A stretch of 64,000 bases of DNA from Hexactinellida sp. DTS-2022 (taxonomy: Eukaryota > Porifera > Hexactinellida). The first letter of the stretch is position 1, and each line of letters opens with the position of its first letter. The notes beneath the pieces are model-generated. The model worked only from the letters and a program-made list of their open reading frames with translations, ran no database searches and was not told the origin of the DNA. The stretch is taken from NCBI GenBank assembly GCA_028753945.1, contig JAPNXP010000001.1, positions 9,724,501-9,788,500 of the forward strand, in the 5' to 3' direction. Positions 47,129 to 57,059 of this stretch are shown here, piece by piece. Made by a program: the position numbers and the translations under genes.

Positions 47129-48990
47129 CTGAGCTTGTTCAACATATAGAAACTTAAGAAGGTTAGATAACTGAAGTTTACGCTCACTTTCTAAAATTTG
47201 ACAATATGATATGTTATAGTGGATCCAGACATTTGGCGATAAAGTCCAAAGTGATGTTCTAATGCGTCGTTTTGTATTCGGAATGTCAGCAAATATTCAT
47301 AACCACATTCTAAGGTTAGTCTATTAATTAAGAATGGAAGAGCCAGACAAGTGTGTCTGAAACTGGTAAACGTTTGAGGTGTAAGCTTACCCCTAGTTGA
47401 TGGAATAGCTCTCCAACAATCTAGCCATTTAACAACATTTTCCAAAAACACTAATCTTTCGTCGTTATAGTGGAGTGGGGCTAGATATGGATTATTGAAA
47501 CGTATGTCTTTCCCGGCCCAATTAACATTGAAGATGCTCCAAATATGATTTATTAAGTTTAGAAAATCAACAGTTTGAAGGGGGTTACCAATGCTAGCAT
47601 GGTTAATGAAACTAGATTCTAGAAAGACCTGCAGCTGTAGATTCATGAAAAATTCTCAGAGCCAAGTTCACATTCTGTCGCTCTAACTGAGATGGCCAAC
47701 ATGCTTTTGATGTTAATTTTGGGGCCCTCTTGATGATAGAAAATTTGTCAGCTTTGAACAAGGTCCGAAGATCGTCAAATGCTGCATAACATATTGTAGG
47801 ATATCTAGACCCCGTCAGCTGGCTGGGATTCAAAATAATGTTGGCAGTAGGTATATATATTCTTAACTGAGTGCAAGGTTGATTTAGGGATTTAGATGAT
47901 TCAATTGTACATTAATCAAACTTGGGATATATAAAAGTATTTTCAATATCTTTTAAATTCAGCCAATTATTACGAATTGACTTGATAATATGAACAATAT
48001 CAAAAAATAATACAAGATTACGATCTGGATTACAAGGATGTACAACCTTAGGATGTAATGTTTTCCCGTCATCTGAAAATAACTTATAAAGGTTAACATT
48101 TAACGGATAGTTGTCAGTACAAATTGCTTCGACAAAGAGACCACAAGTCTCGATATCAAATATATCTTTGGTAATTATTGGATGTAAATAAGCAGCAGAA
48201 GAAGAACACAAAGGAATGAGGCGCACGATGGTTGAAAACTTTCTCATTAAACTTGAAACCATCAGCGAAAAGACGGTTGTTGCAGGATCTCTAGGATTAT
48301 CAATTGCTCCCAAAAATCCTACCTCCTTTATTTGATACATCACTGCGTATATGAACTTCATCCATTTGAAGTATCACATGACGTTCCCTGTCACTAAACT
48401 TAGAGGTTATTTCCTTAAGAATTCGAAAATAGTCACCATCTATCCCCAGAGTGTTTTTAATATGAAGCAAGTTTCGCTCATGTGGCAAAATTAAACAACT
48501 AGATGACTGGATATTTCTATAACAAGCTGGTGATAATCCGTGAATTTTAAGTGAAAATTAATTAATATATCATACCGCTGGTTATTTTTTGAATGAATCA
48601 AATTTGTCAGTTGTCCTACAATATAAAATACAACAAAATTTTTATGGATTCAGTACTGGGGCCGTATTCACTAAGAAGTTAAGCACTAAGTTTGAACTTA
48701 ATTTCACTTTATTTCACTCAATTTCTATTCTGTTGGAGTTTGGAATCAGCCTCAAATAATAATATAGTTAAATATACCTAAATATTTACATAAATATTTG
48801 TTGCCTACAATGTTTTGTGGATCTCTTATTTATTAAAGAATACATATAAAATATCTTAGATTATACTTTAAATAATCAAAGTCAAAGTGCTTGTACGCGG
48901 TGAAAGGAATGTAAACACATTTCTTAATCACTACGCACATAACAATTGACATAAACGTTGTTAGATTATGATTAATTACTAGTGTATAGA

Positions 48991-49619
48991 TGTTACGGAA
49001 GATTTTGGCGATTGGAAGATGTTGGCTAAACGCCAACATCTTCCGCGGAAGATGTTGGCTCGGTTAATTTGTATGGCTTTTCTTCAGCACTAATGAGGTT
49101 TCAGTTAACCGCGGCACTTATCAGGTTTCCAGTTATGTAGCATTGATAAGGTTTCTGGTAACATTTGCAGTAATAAGGATTCCACAAATATGATTTTGTA
49201 AACGCCAACATCTTCCGTATTGGAAGATCTTGGCTCGGGAATTACAAATATAATTATGATCTGAAATTTAGATAATATGTAAATACTAGAAGTAAACATG
49301 AATATAAAGTGAACTCTCGCTATAACGAAGTGCTTAAGAACTGTAAATCCCTTCGTTATATCCGGATATAACGAAGGGATTTACAGTAATTATATTTGTA
49401 ATTCAAGAGCCAACATCTTCCAATACGGAAGATGTTGGCGTTTACAAAATCTTATTTGTGGAATCCATATTACTGAAAATGTTACCAGAAACCTTATCAA
49501 TGCTACATAACTGGAAACCTGATAAGTGCTGCGGTTAACTGAAACCTCATTAGTGCTGAAGAAAAGCCTTACAAATTAACCGAGCCAACATCTTCCAATC
49601 GCCAACATCTTCCGTAACA
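48991..49619 (+). mobile_element. Foldback element with GCCAACATCTTCC motif
   Basis: Inverted arms of about 230-265 bp, tips TGTTACGGAAGAT, flanked by TAGA (48987-48990, 49620-49623). AGATGTTGGC repeats are themselves palindromic in the arms. The loop holds a partial family-B MITE (about 49308-49390). Confidence 0.8.
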
Positions 49620-49704
49620 TAGACATGAGTATAAGATCAAATAATCAATACAAAATACCGTAAATACATCAAAAACTATATTAATTTTCGTAATTTATAT
49701 TCAA

Positions 49705-49999
49705 ATGGCGGGTTTGATTCCACTAATCATTTCTGAACAACAACAACAAGAATATCTAGCTCGGGATCGAGTTTTCAGGTCATTGTCTACATGGGGAGAT
49801 CCGAATGGCTCCAAACAAGGTTTGCACCATTATTGCTTCATGTGCTGTGCTACATAATATGGCTATAGTTTGGAAGCAACGAATGCTGGACGATTCGCCT
49901 ATTGACCAACTTATGGATGAACCTATTGTAATTGAAGAATTGGGACATTTGGCTGCTAAGCATTACAGAGACCAATTTGCTATTTATAATTTTGATTGA
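49705..49999 (+). pseudogene. Harbinger transposase, internally deleted
   Basis: The N-terminal piece from the ATG at 49705 (EYLARDRVFRSLSTWGDPN) is followed, one frame off, by the C-terminal end of a HARBI1/DDE_4 transposase (NKVCTIIASCAVLHNMAIVW...). The catalytic DDE core is absent, so an internal deletion removed most of the gene. Confidence 0.75.
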
Positions 50000-50044
50000 A
50001 TTTCTATATATAAATGAAGATAATTAGTTGAAGTATATTTAATT

Positions 50045-50200
50045 AATTCAAAAAATCCAAAATTGCAGCTGTGCCGACGTATTTCCCTTTGGTGGCACTA
50101 TCTATTGGTGGCTACCGGTTGGGTAATTGATAGTTCCTCCAAGGAAAATACTGTCGGCACAGCTGCAATTTTGGATATTTTTCGCCATGCCATCATCACT
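50045..50200 (+). repeat. Solitary palindromic head of the A-tailed repeat
   Basis: CCAAAATTGCAGCTGTGCCGAC...GTCGGCACAGCTGC, followed by CATCACTATGAAGGTGTTAA, which is shared with the solitary copy at 58430 but not with array units. Confidence 0.8.
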
Positions 50201-50757
50201 ATGAAGGTGTTAAACCATTTCAGAAAGTGAAATAATGAAAAAGATAACAATTATATAATTTGTATTTTAATTTATACTTCGCTAGAATTAATTTGTACTT
50301 CAATAGAATTAGCTAAACTGAAATTATTCAGGTGGAGTCATGCAGGTAATGACTAAACCTCAATTTGTGCAGTGAATTAAAGACTTCTTACTCTCGAACA
50401 ATTAAATTACAGCTTCGGTTAGGCATTCTATATGCACACTAACAATTGATAGAAAATCCTTTTATACTAATTGGATGCTAGCTGCTAATCCATACTGGGA
50501 CAACCCTCGAATTTAATTGGCTAAGCCATAATTGGATTAAATAGGTGTTAAAATTATTTGATCATAAATCGTAACCCCAGGTGCAAATTAGAAGGGGACT
50601 CCGCACCTACATGCCAAGTTTCAGCTCTCTATGTATAAAGTAGCTTTGATGCCCAAATAACAAATGCATATAATTCCATTGAAGATTAATTTTCATGATC
50701 AATGTTCTTTCTCCCATTTGTATAAATTGCTGTTGAACAAAACCAATTCTAAACGGA

Positions 50758-51273
50758 ATGGAAAAATCCAGGAAGATAAATTGGACTAAGGAAGAAGAGT
50801 GCGCGCTCATTGGTGAAATTGAATCTGCTGGCGACTTATTGAGAGGTTCAGGAAACAGCACTGACCTCAATAAGAAAAAGAAGGAACTGTGGAAAACCAT
50901 TACAGGAAGAGTAAACGATGTATATGGAAATAATAGAGGGGTAGAAGACTTAAGAAAAAAATGGAATAACTTGAAGTTAGCTGCCAAGTCAAAAGTTGAT
51001 GCTAGCTTCAGGGAATCTAGAATAACCGGAGGGGGCTCAAACTCCGCTGGAATTGTCGAAGACGAAGACGTATTTATTTTAGCTGCAGATAGGAGTATAA
51101 CTAATTCTGATAGAAGTAGAGAGATGTTTGAGACCACCCCAGCTTTTATCGGAATCTCAGGTGCTGTCGATAATTTCGTATCACCATCAACAGCAGCCAG
51201 CAGCGAACAGATTCCTCAGCTAGGTATAGGTACTGTAGACGATTTTGTATGCTCCCGAAGAACCCAACATTAA
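50758..51273 (+). CDS. Myb/SANT-like DNA-binding protein of the Harbinger element
   Basis: 171 residues. The N-terminal trihelix/SANT-like domain has regularly spaced tryptophans (INWTKEEECAL, ELWKTITGRVN, LRKKWNNLK) and resembles the second protein of Harbinger transposons, which helps bring the transposase to the nucleus and DNA. The C-terminal half is Ser/Thr-rich without clear motifs. Starts at the first ATG. The frame is intact although the neighbouring transposase is not. Confidence 0.75.
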   Translation: MEKSRKINWTKEEECALIGEIESAGDLLRGSGNSTDLNKKKKELWKTITGRVNDVYGNNRGVEDLRKKWNNLKLAAKSKVDASFRESRITGGGSNSAGIVEDEDVFILAADRSITNSDRSREMFETTPAFIGISGAVDNFVSPSTAASSEQIPQLGIGTVDDFVCSRRTQH

Positions 51274-51482
51274 CCTTTACAGCAGGAAGTGCTGTTACAA
51301 CAGATGGTTGTATTCGCAGCACAACTTCAGCTAATTGAAGAGCAGAGGGAGTACTACAGCTGAAACGCCAGAAGCTGTTAGAAAAATAATAAATGTTGTT
51401 ATTAGCTAGACTACATAGATAGTGTGCAGATATATAACAATTTACTTGTATTATGCCTACCAAATTAGAGAGTACAGCTATA

Positions 51483-51791
51483 CAATAGAAGCTCGCAAAC
51501 CGGGGCACCTTGGCGTTTCTGAAATATGCCCCACTTTGGGAGAGTGCCCCGGTTTGCGAGCTTATCTACAAAGCTAAATATACAAATATGAAAACAAGTT
51601 AAGTAATAAATCAATGAAAAGAGTGCCCCGGTTTGCGAGCTTTGCCCCGGTTCGAGAGCGGAATTTATATATGATAAAACCAAATTCGGAACTATCTGCC
51701 CCGGTTCGAGAGCGGAATTTATATATGATAAAACCAAATTCGGAACTATCTGCCCCGGTTTGCGAGTGCCCCGGTTTGCGAGCTTCTACTG
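51483..51791 (+). mobile_element. TA-type MITE, family E
   Basis: 309 bp, ends CAATAGAAGCTCGCAAACCG and (rc) CAGTAGAAGCTCGCAAACC, flanked by TA. Interior carries a tandem duplication of GCCCCGGTTCGAGAGCGG plus about 37 bp. Confidence 0.85.
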
Positions 51792-52506
51792 TACCCCCAT
51801 AAAATTATACTATTATTATTACGAATCCGAAGAAATTCTTAATTTAGTCTAATACTAAATTACTTAAGCAACCTCCCTAGCTTGCTTAAAGTTCGTACTT
51901 AAGTTCGAACTAAAATCTTAGTGAATACCAATCTTAGTGAATACGAGTTAAGTTCGAACTTAGTTCTTAAGTCTTAAGTTCCAACTTAACTTCGAACTTA
52001 ACTTCTTAATGAATACGGCCCCTGATGTCAAGATTTTCAGTTACGTCTAGATCTAGTGTGTCACATTCAACGAGGTTAATTGCGTTTTGTAGCTCATTGA
52101 TAGCTAATTTGACATAATTGTTTATCGAATGTTCAGTAGAGTGTGTTCACTATGAGTTGGTGTGGAAAAGTTATCTACCTCATAAAGTGACCATTTAATT
52201 TGGAAGGTGTCATTAATTGAAATTCTTGAAATACAAATCGGAATATTGTTAATGCCAAATGCTTTGATAAACAAATAATGGTCAATTAAAACTGAACGTT
52301 CAATTATAGGTCCGGAAAGTAATAAGAATTTTCAAAAAATGCAAAGAATTGTCCTCAGAATGGTGAGAAATCCAACCGTTCCTGAGATCAATCAAATGCA
52401 ACTTAGAAAGAAGGTCAGAAAATGAATGAATAAGAAACTTATCTACTGTTTCTTCGTTACCAGCTAGGTTGGGAATCCATATATAAATGCGGCGGTAGTC
52501 AAACAT

Positions 52507-52990
52507 CTGGCATTAGTTAAGTTAATTAATATGTTTGCTAATGAAAGTCAATTAGATTAGTTAGCATATGTTTAGGGGACAATTTTGACCCCTAGGGGGC
52601 AAATATTTTGTTCTACCAATATAAATTTAACTTAATGTAAACAAATACTTTTGTAATTAGTTAACAAATTGGAATTGTTAAATAGGAACTCAAATAATCG
52701 TTTCAATTGATTGGTAAAATAGACTTAAATAGTTTAATTATTTAAATTTAACATAAACAACAAATAATATCATTTGTAGCCTCTTTTATGGATATAAACA
52801 AACACCCTGAGTAAATCTAAACATATTTACAACCAACAATAAATAAACAACCCCAAAAGCCAGTTTATATAAACAATCCCCAAAACATCAAGTGTTAAAT
52901 TTATTATCTTTAAGGTTAGTAAGTTCTAATTCACTCAACAACATATAACTACATATAGTATCAAAAATAATGCAATGAAAGGGTGTGAAT
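52507..52990. other. AT-rich sequence, no gene seen
   Basis: Lies upstream of the P-type transposase N-terminal piece; no THAP zinc finger or terminal inverted repeat recognised. Confidence 0.4.
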
Positions 52991-53332
52991 TTATGAATAT
53001 ATAGGGACATCAATTTGTAGAATCTCGCTTTGATTGGGATAAGGAGATGTAGTGTAAATGTCATACACCCAACTTGTATATTGCATTATAGCATTTGCAT
53101 TGGAATTAAAACAAGCATAATTTCCAGATCGACTTCGTTTCCCTATAGATCCTAAAGTGAGCAAACGAGTTATAGTAGAACATTCAGGACCACTGTATTT
53201 ACTCGGATATTTACTGCTTGTAAAAGCGTATTTAGGGTTTATAGCTTTCAAAAACTCGTAACTGTTCGATTTCTGGCCAAGTCCACGATTTGATATTTTG
53301 TAGTGAGTCGATTGAATTTTAAAAAAAATCAA
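52991..53332 (-). pseudogene. Possible immunoglobulin-like exon fragment
   Basis: A 113-codon open frame without an ATG start. It contains LLTLGSIGKRSRSGNYACFNS, resembling the F-strand end of an Ig domain (SGNYxC..N). No splice sites are convincing and no neighbouring exons were found, so this may be a relic or a chance resemblance. Confidence 0.25.
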
Positions 53333-53887
53333 AAAAAAATTAAATTTTTTTTTTTCCAGAGTTTGAAATAGACCTTTAGAAAGTAAGCCTGGGCTTTTAG
53401 TATGGGAAAAAATCTGAACTCTACAAAGCTCAGCTCTATATAAGGATTCCCTTTCGGAAATATTGTAGGTGAAGATTAAATCATAAACCTCAATATATGC
53501 AATGATGCAGCAATTGGAGGTTACATTTTTGTTATTGCCTGGCTCAGATTAAAAGCGAAAATTATAAAAATTTCTAGAGACATGCAATACATTCTGTTTT
53601 ATAATGTGACAAAATTATTTGTCGATTGAAACAAAAGTGTAAGAGCTGTATCCAAATTAGTTCCTACGTGACGTCACATTCCCATAAATTGGTATACGTG
53701 TGTCTCATTGCATGTTGTGTTATTATCGGAAATTGTGGGCGAATCGAATAAAAACTGAATGAATTATTCCCAAATATGTGCGTTTATGACGTCATAATCC
53801 CGTTATTTCGCTTAGAAAACCAATAGATCGTTGTCAGCGTGTAAAATTACCCCTGCATGCCAATTTTCAGCTTTCTGGGACTGGTAG

Positions 53888-54571
53888 TGTTATGAGATGA
53901 GGCCACGGCTCAGTATGAAGACTAGCCGCTATCTCGGCCGACCTCATCCCATAGGGAAGTTATGTGTGTGGTTTCGTCCCATTGCAGGGACTCATCAGGA
54001 GGGTAACCCTCGACCTACTTATTGCACCTAGCACCAGGTACCTTTACGCATACCAGTTACCAGTCCGTACTGCCGGCCTGTGAATACATCACTAACTCAC
54101 ACTGCGTGAGTCTGCCCGCACTGCCAACCTACCCAGGGCTCCTCAACCCCAAGTACTCCCGAGGACTCCAGGTAATGTCTATAACATCACCCCCCTTGTT
54201 AGTCCTCCACACAACCTAGGTCCGACTCTTCACTACGAGCCCTGCACCACCTAGGTGTCAACTAGCCAACTCAACCAACCGGACCTCAGAGCCCTACGCT
54301 CGCGAGTCCAGTTGACTAGTTGACCATAACATATTTGTGAGAAGCTATCCGTGTGGTTTCGTCCCATTGTAGGGACTCATCAGGAGGGTAACCCTCGACC
54401 TACTTATTGCACCTAGCACCAGGTACCTTTACGCATACCAGTTACCAGTCCGTACTGCCGGCCTGTGAATACATCACTAACTCACACTGCGTGAGTCTGC
54501 CCGTACTGCCAACCTACCCAGGGCTCCTCAACCCCAAGTACTCCCGAGGACTCCAGGTAATGTCTATAACA
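53888..54571. mobile_element. LTR-retrotransposon-like fossil, TRIM-like or rearranged solo LTR
   Basis: 684 bp with TGTTAT...ATAACA ends and a 4-bp target duplication GTAG (53884-53887, 54572-54575), inserted in repeat R. Contains two direct copies of a roughly 225-bp segment (about 53960-54186 and 54345-54571), nearly identical, so probably young. No coding capacity; incomplete compared with a full element. Confidence 0.6.
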
Positions 54572-54651
54572 GTAGTCTTTCCAATCAATTACGGACAAAC
54601 ATCCAAACAAACAAACACACAAACACACAACAATTCCGCTTTTAATATACG

Positions 54652-54767
54652 AGCCCTTCGGTCTCGGTCGCTTCGCGACGGATCACTCTCTCACAAAGGT
54701 CGCTTCGCGACCTTTGTTCGTTCGTATTAGACACACGCAAAACAATTAACGGCCGCTTCGCGGCCTT
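54652..54767 (+). repeat. Mini-hairpin cassette, copy 4
   Basis: Stem-loops GAGCCCTTCGGTCTC, GTCGCTTCGCGAC, AAAGGTCGCTTCGCGACCTT and GGCCGCTTCGCGGCC in a row at the end of repeat R. Confidence 0.85.
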
Positions 54768-54976
54768 ACTCTCCTCAAATATAACTCATATTAAATAAGT
54801 TAAGCCTGTGACTGGTAAATTACACGTACTCAATTCAGTATGCTGCTATTTGGGACCCCAGTATGTCAAGTAATTAATTAATTCATTCATGTTATTTACT
54901 AACCCAGGATTTTAACAGCATAGTAGTAAATTGTTTGTAAATAGTTGAATTACTTTGATTGTAATATTATGCTTAT

Positions 54977-55690
54977 GTGATTGACGTAAGCTAAATACAT
55001 CACGAATAGAAATAAACTAATGGAAGCCAAACTGGATTAATCAAGTATGCAATTTCGGAAATAATGTAGGTGAGATTAAATCATCAAACCTCAATATTTG
55101 CAATGACGCAGCAATTGTAGGTTACATTTTTGTTATTGCCTGGCTCAGATTAAATGCGAAAATTATAAAAATTTCTAGAGCATGCAACACATTCTGTTTT
55201 ATAACGTGACAAAATTCTTTAACGATTGAATCAAAAATGTAAGAGCTGAATCCAAATTAGTTCGTACGTGACGTCACAATCCCATAAATCGGTATACGTG
55301 TGTCTCATTTCATGTTGTCTTGCCATCTAAATTGTGGCCGAATCGGATAAGAACTGAAAGAGTTATTCCCAAATATGTGCGTTTATGACGTCATAATCTC
55401 GTTATTTTGTTTAGAAAACCAATAGATCGTTGTCGCAGTACAAAATTACCCCTGTATACAAATTTTCAGCTTTCTGGGACTTGTAGTCTTTCCAATTAAT
55501 TCTGGACAAACACACAAACACACAAACAACAATTGCGCTTTTAATATAGAGATAGAAATTATATATACGAGCCCTTCGGTCTCGGTCGCTTCGCGACGGA
55601 TCACTCTCTCACAAAAGTCGCTTCGCGACTTTTGTTCGTTCGTGTTAGGCACTACGCGATACAATTAACGGCCGCTTCGCGGCCTTTCCC
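54977..55690 (+). repeat. Dispersed repeat R, full copy
   Basis: Starts TTGACGTAAGCTAAATACAT, contains GACGTCATAATC and ACCAATAGATCGTTGTCGCA, and ends in the mini-hairpin cassette at 55567-55684. Same start as 56330. No protein. Confidence 0.8.
55567..55684 (+). repeat. Mini-hairpin cassette, copy 5
   Basis: As copy 4, but the third stem reads AAAAGTCGC...GCGACTTTT, a paired change relative to AAAGGTCGC...GCGACCTTT. Confidence 0.85.
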
Positions 55691-55699
55691 TTCCCAAAA

Positions 55700-56330
55700 A
55701 GCTATAATATTACTAATGAGTTCACCTGTGGCTAGTGAATTACACACTGTGACTTAATAACGCGTGCCTAAAATTCATTTTGGGTTGTGATTACTGTAAT
55801 TTGTTTGGGGAATTATGTTGAGTAAGTTATTCTCATTGCTCAATAGTTATTAATTATTAGTTAATTAATAGCTCAATAGTTCTTAAGGGTAGCTCGTTCA
55901 GTTATATTAAAGGTTAGCTTGTTAGCTCAATTAAATTGAGACATGTGGTTGGTAAATTATACGCAATTAATTATTTCAGTAAATTGTATTGCAAAGTAAT
56001 TTACTAACTCTGGGTGTAATCTCTCCATAATAATGGTTTAAAGAGGAGTTGCAAAATATTTGATTTAATAGTAATAAACATTTATAGATCTCACCATAAA
56101 CAATTCATTTTGCAGGAGCTGGGTTAGTGAATTATTTAATTTAATTGATAGCAATAATTAACATAATAAATCTCATCGTTAGGCAGAACCAAAATCATAG
56201 ATTACTTAACTTAATTCATTTCTAGTAGATATCCTAGGTTCCATTGATAGTCTTATTATAGAAGCCAATATAGGTGTAATAAATAAACAATGCATTAGGG
56301 ACTCTAATATTATACTTATATGTCATTGAC
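55700..56330. other. AT-rich sequence, no gene seen
   Basis: No feature beyond AT-rich simple sequence and diverged pieces of the region around 54780-54970. Confidence 0.4.
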
Positions 56331-57055
56331 GTAAGCTAAATACATCACGAATAGAAATAAACTGATGGAAGCCAAACTGGATTAATCAAGTATGCAATTT
56401 CGGAAATATTGTAGGTGAAGATTAAATCATAAACCTCAATATATGCAATGATGCACAGGGCCGTAGCCACTGGTCAGGTTGGTCAGGTTTCAACCTGACC
56501 ACTTTTAGTTGGTTGGACAGGTTAACCTGAACCCTTGGCCCTGTTGGTACTGTATCCAGCCCGGTCTAACCTGACCACTTTTAATTGGTGGCTACGGCAC
56601 TGATGCAGCAATTGGAGGTTACATTTTTGTTATTGCCTGGCTCAGATTAAATGCGAAAATTATAAAAAATTCTAGAGACATGCAATACATTCTGTTTTAT
56701 AATGTGACAAAATTATTTATCGATTGAACCAAAAGTGTAAGAGCTGAATCCAAATTAGTTCCCACGTGACGTCACATTCCCATAAATCGGAACACGTGTG
56801 TCTCATTGTATGTAGTGTTATCATCTAAAATTGTGGGCGAATCGAATAAAAACTGAAAGAGTTATTCCCAAATATGTGCCTTTATGACGTCATAATCCCG
56901 TTATTTCGCTTAGAAAACCAATAGATCGTTGTCGCAGTACAAAATTACCCCTGTATAAAAATTTTCAGCTTTCTGGGACTCGTAGTCTTTTCAATTAATT
57001 CTGGACAAACACACACACACACACACACACAACAATTCCGCTTTTAATATACAGA
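56330..57055 (+). repeat. Dispersed repeat R, copy with nested MITE
   Basis: Same start as 54977; interrupted at 56456-56602; ends in (AC)n and TTCCGCTTTTAATATACAG without the hairpin cassette. Confidence 0.8.
56456..56602 (+). mobile_element. Short hAT-like MITE with 5-bp duplication ATGCA
   Basis: 147 bp, ends CAGGGCCGTAGCCACTGG and (rc) CAGTGCCGTAGCCACC; ATGCA at 56451-56455 and 56603-56607. Empty site visible in the other R copies (ATGATGCAGCAATT). Confidence 0.9.
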
Positions 57056-57059
57056 TTAG

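Larger units (their letters stand above)
48658..52022 (+). mobile_element. PIF/Harbinger DNA transposon with nested insertions
   Basis: Inverted ends GGGGCCGTATTCACTAAGAA and (rc) GGGGCCGTATTCATTAAGAA. It encodes the two proteins typical of Harbinger: a transposase (broken) and a Myb/SANT protein (open). Nested within are a foldback (48991-49619), a palindromic head (50045-50190), a dispersed repeat piece (50415-50525) and a TA-type MITE (51483-51791). I could not find a clean 3-bp target duplication. Confidence 0.85.
37097..52506 (-). pseudogene. P-superfamily transposase gene, decayed and split by large insertions
   Basis: Read on the minus strand, pieces occur in transposase order. 52506-52023 gives the N-terminal part (SLHFLKI, LIDHYLFIKAFG, LAINELQNAINLVE). 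48657-47191 gives GLSPACYRNIQ, LPHERNLLHIK, the catalytic-type MDEVHI, FFDIVHIIKSIRNNW, KACWPSQLERQNVNLAL and QNDALEHHFGLYRQMSG. 47190-46740 gives LESERKLQL, then IECLNYIAGY. 37525-37097 gives CSVCHDFL and LDRGSLKYPSENVYQSVV. A 9.2-kb repeat array (37530-46738) sits at one point and a Harbinger element (48658-52022) at another. A 198-bp MITE lies at 46931-47128. At least five frameshifts or stops separate the fragments, so it is dead. No THAP domain was found upstream. Confidence 0.85.
53460..54770 (+). repeat. Dispersed repeat R, copy split by an LTR-like fossil
   Basis: Begins TTTCGGAAATATTGTAGGTG and continues past the insertion (53888-54571) with GTAGTCTTTCCAATCAATT, (CAAA/CACA)n and the mini-hairpin cassette at 54652-54767. 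Confidence 0.8.

Noticed and set aside
54022-54730. Two related plus-strand frames MHLAPGTFTHTS...
   Set aside because: They lie in the duplicated non-coding segment of the LTR-like fossil and begin without ATG.
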